Assembly: GCF_025264645.1 (NCBI RefSeq)
Contig: NZ_CP073696.1
Span: 744,001 to 808,000, forward strand
Direction of reading: 5' to 3'
DNA from: Edaphobacter lichenicola
GTDB lineage: Bacteria > Acidobacteriota > Terriglobia > Terriglobales > Acidobacteriaceae
DNA length: 64,000 nt
This document shows positions 26,361-34,064 of this stretch, one piece after another (position 1 is the first letter of the stretch; every line of letters starts with the position of its first letter). The notes beneath the pieces are model-generated. The model was given only the letters and a program-made list of their open reading frames with translations, was not told the origin of the DNA and ran no database searches. The translations under genes were made by a program, and so were the position numbers.

Positions 26361-26954
26361 ATGCCGAAAAAGAAACTTCTATCACCCCCGCCTTCCCGCA
26401 AGCCCCGCTCCGATGCGAAGCGTAATCGTGAACGCATCCTTGAGGTAGCCAAGGAGGTCTTCACCCGCGATGGCGCAGCTGCGAGCCTTGACGATATCGC
26501 ACGCAGATCCGGCGTCGGAAACGCCACTCTCTATCGCCACTTCTCAACTCGCGACGCCCTCATCGAGGCCGTCTACCGCAGCGAAGTCGAAAAGCTTGCC
26601 GCAGCGGAGCAGCGTTTCGCCACTACCCTGCGACCACTTGAAGCGCTTCGCGCCTGGATGCTTCTCTTCATCGACCATGTGGCCGCGAAAACGCTCATCA
26701 TCCCTGTGATGGACACCGTCGCGGGCGGCTCGATGCGACTGATCGAAGGCTCGCGCAGTGTTATTCACGCTGCCTTCGCCACGTCGGTCAAACGCGCCAT
26801 CGCTAGCGGCGAACTGCGCGCGGATACCGATCCTAACGACTTCCTCCGCGCGCTTGTCGGCGTCTTCCACACCACGGCTTCGCCTGGCTGGGAGCAAAGC
26901 GCCCGCCGTCTCGTCAACATACTCATCGCCGGTTCGCGCCCAACGAACACCTAA
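26361..26954 (+). CDS. TetR-family repressor
   Basis: 197 residues. A basic N-terminus precedes a TetR helix-turn-helix (ASLDDIARRSGVGNATLYRHF, split around 42-62), and the C-terminal helical region has the look of the SBP56/TetR_C_33 group. Divergent from the NmrA-like SDR gene with paired palindromes in between, it most likely represses that gene and its own. Confidence 0.9.
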   Translation: MPKKKLLSPPPSRKPRSDAKRNRERILEVAKEVFTRDGAAASLDDIARRSGVGNATLYRHFSTRDALIEAVYRSEVEKLAAAEQRFATTLRPLEALRAWMLLFIDHVAAKTLIIPVMDTVAGGSMRLIEGSRSVIHAAFATSVKRAIASGELRADTDPNDFLRALVGVFHTTASPGWEQSARRLVNILIAGSRPTNT

Positions 26955-27008
26955 GAAACCAAGGAGTCGCTGACGAGCACTGCAGCCCTTGAGGGCACGT
27001 TATGCCGG

Positions 27009-27320
27009 CTAGTGATTGGAGAATGCTGAGGATGCGCTCTGCTTGGCGTCTGCTCCGCTTTCTTCGAGGTCCATTCGCTCGATTAGAGCGTCTGCGTGGT
27101 GTAGAAATGCCACACCTCGCTGTCTGAAAGCACATCCCCATTAGGGCTCTTTACGAGTTGATGCGCTCTGACATCGATCTTGCCAGCTCCGTGGTCGATC
27201 ACCTCACCGGTGTGACATGAGGATCGAATTCTTTCCACTGGCGGCTCCAGTAGTCACGAATCTCTTCTTTGCCAACTACAGACCACAGAGAGCAAGCGCA
27301 TCCTGGCTTGACATCGTCAA
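27009..27320 (-). pseudogene. frameshifted SnoaL/NTF2-like gene
   Basis: Reading leftward, one frame gives EEIRDYWSRQWKEFDPHVTPV, a second gives VIDHGAGKIDVRAHQLVKS and on to VWHFYTTQTL, and a third gives LIERMDLEE before TAG at 27009-27011. Joined, these read as the conserved core of SnoaL-like nuclear transport factor 2 family proteins. At least two single-base frameshifts break it, near 27204 and 27077. The left end is approximate and the N-terminal part is not recognisable. Confidence 0.6.
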
Positions 27321-27399
27321 AACCCATACAAGTGGATATTCCCCTCACGTGTAAAGCTGGGGGCTCAGGTTGTGCGTCCGAATAGCGCCCACGACGCTG

Positions 27400-27578
27400 C
27401 CTGTGCACGCAGTACGACGCCCCGCCACTTAACTTCGTGCTCTACGACTGAAAGGCATACGTTCGCCACTCGGATGGCCCAAGCTAGCTTCAATATCGCC
27501 ACCCTTACTTCGATCCTCGGTCATGGCTCGCTCAGAGCCCCATTGGAGTCGAAATCGAAATTAGGTCGAACTTGTTGA
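27400..27578 (+). pseudogene. tyrosine recombinase (integrase) C-terminal remnant
   Basis: Frames joined across a frameshift at about 27450 read FVLYD then RHTFATRMAQASFNIATLTS, followed by ILGHGSLR. The RHTFATR box and LGHGS are catalytic-domain signatures of phage-type tyrosine recombinases. The rest of the enzyme, including the final catalytic Tyr, is missing. It stops 25 bases from the 3' end of tRNA-Cys, the usual integration site for such elements. Confidence 0.7.
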
Positions 27579-27602
27579 AAAGGGGAGAATAGAGAAAAAT
27601 TT

Positions 27603-27677
27603 TGGAGGCGCGGGTCGGGATCGAACCGACGCATAAAGGTTTTGCAGACCTCTCCCTTACCACTTGGGTACCGCGCC
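27603..27677 (-). tRNA. tRNA-Cys (GCA)
   Basis: The minus strand folds into a standard cloverleaf: acceptor GGCGCGG/CCGCGCC, a short D arm AGTGGTAAGGGA, anticodon loop with GCA, T arm GTCGG-TTCGATC-CCGAC and discriminator T followed by encoded CCA at 27605-27603. An integrase remnant lies just beyond its 3' end. Confidence 0.96.
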
Positions 27678-27743
27678 TCGGGTGGGCTATCAAATTCCGC
27701 CCTGCTGGATTGTAGGAGAAGTGTACCGCAGGCAGGATTTATT

Positions 27744-27818
27744 TGGAGCGGGAGACCGGGGTCGAACCGGCGACATCTTCCTTGGCAAGGAAGCACTCTA
27801 CCACTGAGCTACTCCCGC
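27744..27818 (-). tRNA. tRNA-Gly (GCC)
   Basis: Cloverleaf on the minus strand with acceptor GCGGGAG/CTCCCGC, D arm AGCTCAGTGGTAGAG, anticodon loop CTTGCCAAG and T arm GCCGG-TTCGACC-CCGGT, with encoded CCA at 27746-27744. It precedes tRNA-Cys by 66 bases and both are probably one transcript. Confidence 0.97.
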
Positions 27819-27977
27819 TCTACAAGATTAAGTATAACGACCATGTTCCGTATGGTCAACGCGCTGTGGCGTGTCATTGCAACTTGTGATTCGGTTTAGC
27901 CACCACGCGAACTCAAAAAATGCATCTCAATTGTGGACGGGCGCGTGGTTAGCGTGGTGAACGTGCGGAATGAGTCA

Positions 27978-29432
27978 ATGACGATGCCAATATTACAAAC
28001 CGGCGAGCAACTGCAGCATTGGCAAGCATTGCTTGATTCAGCCGGTGAAGGCATCTGGGGGCTTGATCTTGAGGGAAACTGCACGTTTGTCAACCGAATG
28101 GCGGTGCACATTTTTGGCTTTGCCAGCGAGGAGTTGGTAGGAAGCAACATGCACGAACTTGTGCATCATCATTATCCGGATGGCCGCCACTTTCCCGGCT
28201 CCGAGTGTCCGATCTACGACGTGGTACGAAGAAACAAAGTCTTGCGTCAGATAACGGACACAATGTTCCGAAAAGATGGGAGTTCGTTTGTCGCGGAGAT
28301 CTCGGCGCAGCCGGTGATCGCGGACAGCAGAGTCGTGGGGGTGGTGGTCACGTTTCGGGAGGTGACGGAACTTAGGAAACAACAGGAAGATCTGAGGAAG
28401 GCTTATGAGCTGGCGGACCAGAAGACGGCGGAGCTGGACGCGGTAATAGAGAGTATGCCGCACGGTGTGTATATTGCCACGCCGGACGCCAGGATCCGAT
28501 CGAACCACGTTGCGAAGATGATGAGCGGTGGGGAATTTCCGCGTGAGTTGAAGACGCTGGAGAACGCTCTGGCGGGCGAGTGGTCGACCGAGACGGTGCG
28601 GACCTCCGACAGATGGATTCGTAGTGTCGCCGCTCCGATTCTGTTGAACGGGAAGATCCTCGGCGGCGTCGCAGTGAATACGGATGTGACGCAGGCCAGA
28701 TTACAAGACGAAGCATTGATGAAGTCCGAGAAGCTGGCTGCGGTGGGACAACTTGCTTCTTCGATTGCGCACGAGATTAATAATCCGTTGGAGTCGATTA
28801 CGAATTTGTTGTATTTGATTCGGCAATCAACGTCGATGGAGGACGTGCAGCATTATGCAGCGCTGGCGCAGGGGGAACTGGCCCGGGTCACAGAGATCAC
28901 GTTACAGACCTTGCGGTTTAATCGACAGCACAGCAAGCCAGTTGAGTTGGACATAGCCGACCTAATGAGAACGGTGATGGCTCTCTATACAGGCCGAATC
29001 CTGGTTAGAAACATCGATAGTGACGTAAAGCTGAAGGCGGCTCCGCGAGTTATGGCGTTCGAGGGAGAGATTCGCCAGGTGATTAATAATTTGATACGAA
29101 ACTCTCTCGACGCCATGAGTAGTGGAGGAAGGCTGATGATAAGGCTCCATCGAGAACGAGACAGTCGCAGTGGGGCTGACGGTGTTCGGCTGACGATTGC
29201 GGATACGGGTGAGGGAATTAGTCCGAAGATGCAGGAGCATCTCTTTGAAGCGTTCCAGACAACAAAAGAGTTGACTGGAACCGGGCTTGGGCTTTGGGTG
29301 AGTAAAGGGATTATAGAAAAGCATGGGGGGCGCATTCGGGTAAGAACACGAAGAGGGGAAGGGCATGGAACAGTGTTCTCGGTATGGTTGCCCGTAAAGG
29401 CTAGTTCTAGCTTGGCGGCTCAGGTAAGTTGA
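27978..29432 (+). CDS. PAS-domain sensor histidine kinase
   Basis: 484 residues from this ATG (GTG at 27933 would add 15). A PAS domain spans about 5-130 and a second, degenerate PAS-like region about 155-240. The HisKA domain has H-box SSIAHEINNPLES and the ATPase domain has the N box QVINNLIRNSLDAM, G1 DTGEGIS and G2 GTGLGLWV. There is no transmembrane segment, so it is a soluble NtrB-like kinase. No response regulator is adjacent, so it is an orphan. Its 3' end overlaps the convergent secretin gene by 26 bases. Confidence 0.92.
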   Translation: MTMPILQTGEQLQHWQALLDSAGEGIWGLDLEGNCTFVNRMAVHIFGFASEELVGSNMHELVHHHYPDGRHFPGSECPIYDVVRRNKVLRQITDTMFRKDGSSFVAEISAQPVIADSRVVGVVVTFREVTELRKQQEDLRKAYELADQKTAELDAVIESMPHGVYIATPDARIRSNHVAKMMSGGEFPRELKTLENALAGEWSTETVRTSDRWIRSVAAPILLNGKILGGVAVNTDVTQARLQDEALMKSEKLAAVGQLASSIAHEINNPLESITNLLYLIRQSTSMEDVQHYAALAQGELARVTEITLQTLRFNRQHSKPVELDIADLMRTVMALYTGRILVRNIDSDVKLKAAPRVMAFEGEIRQVINNLIRNSLDAMSSGGRLMIRLHRERDSRSGADGVRLTIADTGEGISPKMQEHLFEAFQTTKELTGTGLGLWVSKGIIEKHGGRIRVRTRRGEGHGTVFSVWLPVKASSSLAAQVS

Positions 29433-31380
29433 TGGCGATTCTAGGACCGACCGTCAGGTTTGAGCGGCGGCGGGTGATATGCGGCGTAACGAGCAGGATC
29501 AGTTCGCTGGAGTCGGTGTCGGTCGTCTGGTCGCCGGTGGCAGTTTGAAATCCGGGGAGCTGGCTCAGTCCAGGGTATCCAGCGATGCTGGCTGCTTCGC
29601 TTTTGGTGAGACTGCTTGCCATGAGCGCAGTCTCGCCGTCGTTGAGTGTCACGTCGGAGACGAACTGCTCGTTATTGAGGATCGGGATATTGCTTAGCGA
29701 GTTGCCAGTCAACGCTTCAATCTTCAAATCAATGTGGACTCTAATCTCGCCGGACTTCTGAACAGTTGGCGTTGCCTTCAGCGTGAGGCCAAGATCCTCA
29801 TATTGAATCTGCGGGATGGTGGCCGCGGTTCCCACGGCAGAGTTGAGAAGACTGGAGACGGGGACACCGTTGATTGTTGTGTTCGCAAGAGCCGCGGCAC
29901 TGCCGGTAACGCCGCTGGAGTAGGTTGCAGTTGTAATGGGATAGCGCTCGCCAACGCGGAAGGTTGCGGACTGGCGGTCGGCAACCCGGATTTGCATGTC
30001 ATCGAGCGCACGGGTGTCGCTTGCGGTCAGGGCAAGGTTAAATGTTGGGTTTTGGTTGGTGGTAACGCCGGTCGTGGTTAGGCCGCCCCCGAAAAAGCCA
30101 ACTGTGCTGGAGAGAAGGGTGCTCTGGACAAGGCCGGAGGCGACAAGCGCCAAGGCTATGGCGACGTTGCTTGCGCCGGCGGGGATGAGGCCCTGAGCTA
30201 TGGCCTGATTCACGATGCTTTGATTCGCCGAGACAAGATTTTGCGCCGCGGAGGAAACGCTGTAGATGCCAATTTGCTGCGGCAGCTGAGCGCCGATGTT
30301 GCGCTGATTGCTCTTGTCGATGGAGTAGAGCTGGAGGTCGATCATGACCTCACTGCCGCCGTCGATAAGGTCGGCGAGTGTGAGATTGATGTAAGTAAGA
30401 GTCTCTTGAGGAGCGCGGATAACGAGAGTTCCGGAGCTCTTGCCAACAGTCACTTGTTTAACATCGAAGATGTTTTTTACGAGAGCGCCAAGGTTGTCCA
30501 TCTCCTCGTTGGTCATACCGGGGATGAAGATGGTCTCCTGTAACTGATGCTCGAGGCGCTCGCGATTCTCTGGAGTGTCTTTGGCAATAATGACGCTTTT
30601 GGCATCGAGCGGAACACTGAAGAGATGTCCCATGTCGAGGACAATTGAGGAGGCTTGTTGATAAGGCAATTCATCCAGGTCGAAGCGAATCTTGTCGTGC
30701 TGAACGGACTCATCGAATATGGCACGGATGCCGTAGGCGGAGAAGACCTGCCGGATGACGTCCTGCTCGTCGGTATGGATGTGGAAGCTCTTCAGATCAG
30801 AGTTGGGAGTAAGTGTAATGGGCCCGGCGATGACTGGGCCTTCACGTATCCAAGGTTCTATTTCAGGATGGAAGACTTTGGGCAGCGCCCCGGCGTCTAC
30901 ATGTTGACCGACGATATTGTTCTCCGGATCGAGCAGGCGGGCCTCGGCAAGCAAGGTCTCGGCTTTTTCGTTTTGGCCGAGGAGCCGGGCTTTGCCGGAC
31001 CGCTGCACGAGCTCGTTGACATGGCGCTGGTGAGTTACGCTGAGCGCCAGCGCGTAGTCACGGCTGGATGCATTGAGCGCGGTAGCTTTGCGGAACTGCA
31101 GCTCGGCACCGGTGAGATCGTTGTGCTCGAGTAGCCGCGCGCCGGCGAGGTAGGCTTCTTCGGCGGCTCGGGCGTTGTGTTTCGTCGGAGCTGTCCCGTT
31201 GGTGACCAGAGACTCGTCGATGTTGGCTGACGAAACCGGAACATCAGCGGATTTGGCCTGTGTGGATGATTGGGGAGCTGGCAACGCCTGGGCTAGCGTG
31301 GTGAGACACAGACTCCAGAGCGTAAGCACGACCGTGCATCTTGCGACGACAGTGGCGCGAAGCTGAGTGATGGGTTTCAT
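29407..31380 (-). CDS. secretin (GspD/PilQ family) with TPR-like N-terminus
   Basis: 657 residues. After a signal peptide (cleavage near AQALP) comes a TPR-like helical stretch (about 65-150), then one or two N-domain-like modules (about 200-330), and a C-terminal secretin domain with VPILNNE-like SNIPILNNEQFVSDV and a final ELILLVTPHI. It should form a gated outer-membrane ring. No other type II secretion or type IV pilus gene is nearby; it sits last in a run purC-cvpA-Fis regulator-secretin. Confidence 0.88.
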   Translation of the reverse strand: MKPITQLRATVVARCTVVLTLWSLCLTTLAQALPAPQSSTQAKSADVPVSSANIDESLVTNGTAPTKHNARAAEEAYLAGARLLEHNDLTGAELQFRKATALNASSRDYALALSVTHQRHVNELVQRSGKARLLGQNEKAETLLAEARLLDPENNIVGQHVDAGALPKVFHPEIEPWIREGPVIAGPITLTPNSDLKSFHIHTDEQDVIRQVFSAYGIRAIFDESVQHDKIRFDLDELPYQQASSIVLDMGHLFSVPLDAKSVIIAKDTPENRERLEHQLQETIFIPGMTNEEMDNLGALVKNIFDVKQVTVGKSSGTLVIRAPQETLTYINLTLADLIDGGSEVMIDLQLYSIDKSNQRNIGAQLPQQIGIYSVSSAAQNLVSANQSIVNQAIAQGLIPAGASNVAIALALVASGLVQSTLLSSTVGFFGGGLTTTGVTTNQNPTFNLALTASDTRALDDMQIRVADRQSATFRVGERYPITTATYSSGVTGSAAALANTTINGVPVSSLLNSAVGTAATIPQIQYEDLGLTLKATPTVQKSGEIRVHIDLKIEALTGNSLSNIPILNNEQFVSDVTLNDGETALMASSLTKSEAASIAGYPGLSQLPGFQTATGDQTTDTDSSELILLVTPHITRRRSNLTVGPRIAINLPEPPS

Positions 31381-31407
31381 CGACTGCTGATTAGACGGAG
31401 CCGTCGG

Positions 31408-31686
31408 CTAACGGGCGCTGGCAATACTTTGAATATGTGGGCGCTCGCTCCGGGGTGGCCGACGCATGCCGTTGCGGATCTGCGCGGTATCCATGTCGAG
31501 CTCGGCGAGGGTGCGGCTGAGCGTATTGCGATGCATGCCTAGCTCTTCAGCGGCTTTGCACTGATTTCCCTTGTGGTGCGCGAGCACTTCGAGGATGAAG
31601 CGTCTCTTGAATTGACGAACGGCCTCCGAGTAAGGGATGCCGGCGCTGTGCATCTGCGTGATCAAGCCGTCCATTTCGCGCTTCAA
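31408..31686 (-). CDS. Fis-type helix-turn-helix regulator
   Basis: 92 residues. The core KAAEELGMHRNTLSRTLAEL is an HTH_8/Fis motif as found at the end of NtrC-type activators, here as a stand-alone protein. GAGG lies seven bases upstream of the TTG start at 31686; ATG at 31674 is the alternative. It lies 27 bases before the secretin gene and may be a nucleoid-type or local regulator of it. Confidence 0.8.
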   Translation of the reverse strand: MKREMDGLITQMHSAGIPYSEAVRQFKRRFILEVLAHHKGNQCKAAEELGMHRNTLSRTLAELDMDTAQIRNGMRRPPRSERPHIQSIASAR

Positions 31687-31739
31687 GGTTATTCCTCGCT
31701 GGCAGTTCCTTTGATTGGAACCACACTCTCATTGTGCCT

Positions 31740-32276
31740 CTACCGGAGCGGTTTGATCCAGTGGGGCGCGTTGTGCTTGATCTGCTCGGCGCCGTCCAGA
31801 ATCTGTTGCTGCAGGTCGTGAGGTACAACGAAGGATACCGCATGCGCCCCCGCAAGGAAATAGGAAGATAACTGCGAGCTTGCAATCCAGGTGGAATGGG
31901 GCATAAAAGCGGCGATGGACATCATAATGACGGCGCCGAGCAGACAGCCTCGCGCGAAGCCGAAGACTCCACCCAGAAGCCGATCGAAAAAACCCAGGCC
32001 GATCGCTTGTGCTGTCCGGTTGAGAGCTTTTCCAAGGAGGGTGCTGAGCACCATTACTCCGATGACAATGGCGAAAAAGGCAACGATTTGTGCGATGGCT
32101 GGTGTCGTGATGAGGCGCTCGACAAAGAGCGCAAGACGATCGTAATTCCAACTAGCGATTACGATTCCAGCAATCAAGCCTCCGAGGGAGAAGAGCTCCA
32201 GGATGATGCCGCGCACAAAAGCCACGATGGTGGAGTAGGCCAGAATCGCGATTAGAAACCAGTCGAAGAGGTTCAT
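31740..32276 (-). CDS. cvpA: CvpA family membrane protein
   Basis: 178 residues with four hydrophobic helices, beginning MNLFDWFLIAILAYSTIVAF and carrying the conserved GLGFFDRLLGGVFGFARG stretch of CvpA. CvpA affects colicin V production and envelope tolerance in E. coli, where it lies upstream of purF. Here it starts five bases after purC, so again it is tied to a purine gene. Confidence 0.9.
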   Translation of the reverse strand: MNLFDWFLIAILAYSTIVAFVRGIILELFSLGGLIAGIVIASWNYDRLALFVERLITTPAIAQIVAFFAIVIGVMVLSTLLGKALNRTAQAIGLGFFDRLLGGVFGFARGCLLGAVIMMSIAAFMPHSTWIASSQLSSYFLAGAHAVSFVVPHDLQQQILDGAEQIKHNAPHWIKPLR

Positions 32277-32281
32277 GCGAT

Positions 32282-33202
32282 TTAGGTGTTGGCTAGATCG
32301 GTACGGCCGGTAATCAGGCGGAAGGCGTCGAGGTATTTTTCACGGGTGCGAGTCACGACCTCGTCGGGGAGTGCGGGTGCTGGAGCTTGCTTGTTCCACC
32401 GAATGGATTCGAGGTAGTCGCGAACGTACTGTTTGTCGAAGGAAGGCTGAGGTCCACCGGGATTGTAGGTTTCAGCAGGCCAGTAGCGGGAGGAATCAGG
32501 CGTAAGGACCTCGTCGGCGAGGACAATCTGGTCGTTGCCGTTCTTGTCAGGAATAAGTCCGAATTCAAATTTTGTGTCGGCGAGGATTAGTCCCTTACTG
32601 GCGGCGTGTTTCGTTGCCTTTTCGTAGATGTCGAGTGTAAGAGTGCGGAGGGCGTTAGCGTGGGCGGTGCCGATGGTCTGCTCAACCGTCTCATAAGAGA
32701 TGTTTTCGTCGTGGCCGCCGGTGTTGATCTTGGCAGCCGGAGTAAAGATGGGCTCGGGCAATCGGTCAGATTCGCGAAGACCGGCGGGTAGTTTGATGCC
32801 ACAGATCGCGCCCGTCGCCTGGTAGTCCTTCCAGCCTGAACCCGAGAGATAGCCGCGTACCACGCACTCCACAGGAAACATTTTGGCTCGTTTGACGAGC
32901 ATGCTGCGGCCATCCAGCTGATTGAGGAACGGCTGCAACTGCGTTGGAAACTCTGACGCCACAGCTGTGATGAGGTGATTGGGGACAACGCTCTTCAGGA
33001 AGTTGAACCAGAAGAGGGAGAGTTGGGTGAGGATCTTGCCTTTATCGGGGATTCCACTTCCCAGAACGTGGTCGAAGGCTGAGATGCGGTCGCTGGCGAC
33101 GAAGAGAAGCTGGTCAGCGGAGAGGGCGTAGATGTCGCGGACCTTGCCGCGAGCAGTCAGGGGGAGAGAACCAAGATCAGTCTGGAGAAGAGCTGTTGAC
33201 AT
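32282..33202 (-). CDS. purC: SAICAR synthetase PurC
   Basis: 306 residues matching phosphoribosylaminoimidazole-succinocarboxamide synthase: GKVRDIY near the start, DRISAFDHVL, VVRGYLSGSGWKDYQ, and FEFGL later. It joins CAIR and aspartate with ATP in purine synthesis. The frame is open to 33517, but the conserved protein begins at the ATG at 33202. The single-domain 300-residue form is typical of Acidobacteria and many eukaryote-like PurC proteins. Stop is five bases before cvpA. Confidence 0.95.
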   Translation of the reverse strand: MSTALLQTDLGSLPLTARGKVRDIYALSADQLLFVASDRISAFDHVLGSGIPDKGKILTQLSLFWFNFLKSVVPNHLITAVASEFPTQLQPFLNQLDGRSMLVKRAKMFPVECVVRGYLSGSGWKDYQATGAICGIKLPAGLRESDRLPEPIFTPAAKINTGGHDENISYETVEQTIGTAHANALRTLTLDIYEKATKHAASKGLILADTKFEFGLIPDKNGNDQIVLADEVLTPDSSRYWPAETYNPGGPQPSFDKQYVRDYLESIRWNKQAPAPALPDEVVTRTREKYLDAFRLITGRTDLANT

Positions 33203-33263
33203 TACGTTGACGGTACCACCTCTTTGAGAATGAGAGTCAGATTGCAAGCAATTTTGGAAGGGC

Positions 33264-33902
33264 CTAGGGAAGGCGGAAGAGTTTGTCGACGGTTCCGGGG
33301 GATTCTGAGGGCCAACGTGGGCAGCGAGCGAGCACGGTTTTCGAGTCCGGCGAAATTGTGGCAGTAGCGGCCATCGCATGACACTCGCGATTATTGAATG
33401 GAATCGGTTGGATTTTTTTACGGAGAAAAGGCGCGAAGGCGGGACGGTAGCAGATAAGAAGATCGACGCCGTCACTATCGTTGGCGGAGCCGAAGCTGCC
33501 CCATGGCCTGACCTCATAGAAAAAATGACGGTTGATAGAGACGTTTTTGGTGGGATAGGGGTTGAAAAGTTCAGTGAGAGGAAACAGGATGCTGGCAGCG
33601 AAGAGAGGGATCATTAGAATCGCGGCACTGACGGAGGTTAGCCATCTAGGAGACAGCCGGGAAAAGAGGAGGATAAGCAACTCGTAGGAAGCGACCGCAA
33701 GCCAGCTAATAAAGGCGTTCCAATGGTTTGATGTGGTTCCCCATCTCGTAGCAGCAAAAAAAGCCTGGAGCAAGACCAAAGCAATTGACGTGCGGATGAG
33801 GACAAAGCGGAGTAGGGGGGGAACGCGGTCCCATAAGACTCTCAGCAAAATCATCGCCACCGTTAGAAGCGCGAGAGCAGCAGTTGTGATCGGCATGTAC
33901 AT
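33264..33902 (-). CDS. membrane protein, unknown function
   Basis: 212 residues with four hydrophobic helices in the first 110 positions (about 5-22, 33-50, 62-80, 88-108), then a soluble C-terminal half containing two or three cysteines. I recognise no family. It lies between smc and purC on the same strand and is separated from smc by a terminator, so it probably has its own promoter or reads into purC. Confidence 0.65.
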   Translation of the reverse strand: MYMPITTAALALLTVAMILLRVLWDRVPPLLRFVLIRTSIALVLLQAFFAATRWGTTSNHWNAFISWLAVASYELLILLFSRLSPRWLTSVSAAILMIPLFAASILFPLTELFNPYPTKNVSINRHFFYEVRPWGSFGSANDSDGVDLLICYRPAFAPFLRKKIQPIPFNNRECHAMAATATISPDSKTVLARCPRWPSESPGTVDKLFRLP

Positions 33903-33993
33903 GCTTTTTTTAGATTAGCTGTTTTTAGGGTGCAGCGGGGCCGATGACCAAATCGGTTCTATTGCCTTCCGGAGGGTCTAGTGTGTTGCAAAT

Positions 33994-34029
33994 AAAAAAA
34001 GCTGGAGCGAGTGGTGAACCGCTCCAGCT
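33994..34029 (-). terminator. rho-independent terminator after smc
   Basis: On the minus strand, AGCTGGAGCG (34029-34020) and CGCTCCAGCT (34009-34000) form a perfect ten-base stem with a ten-base loop, followed by a T run at 34000-33994. It lies 35 bases beyond the smc stop. Confidence 0.9.
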
Positions 34030-34064
34030 GCGCAAAAGCTGGGTGTCTCTGGGCGCCGACGGCC

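Noticed and set aside
33203..33263. Purine riboswitch upstream of purC
   Set aside because: The spacer is only 61 bases and shows no purine-aptamer core or terminator hairpin.
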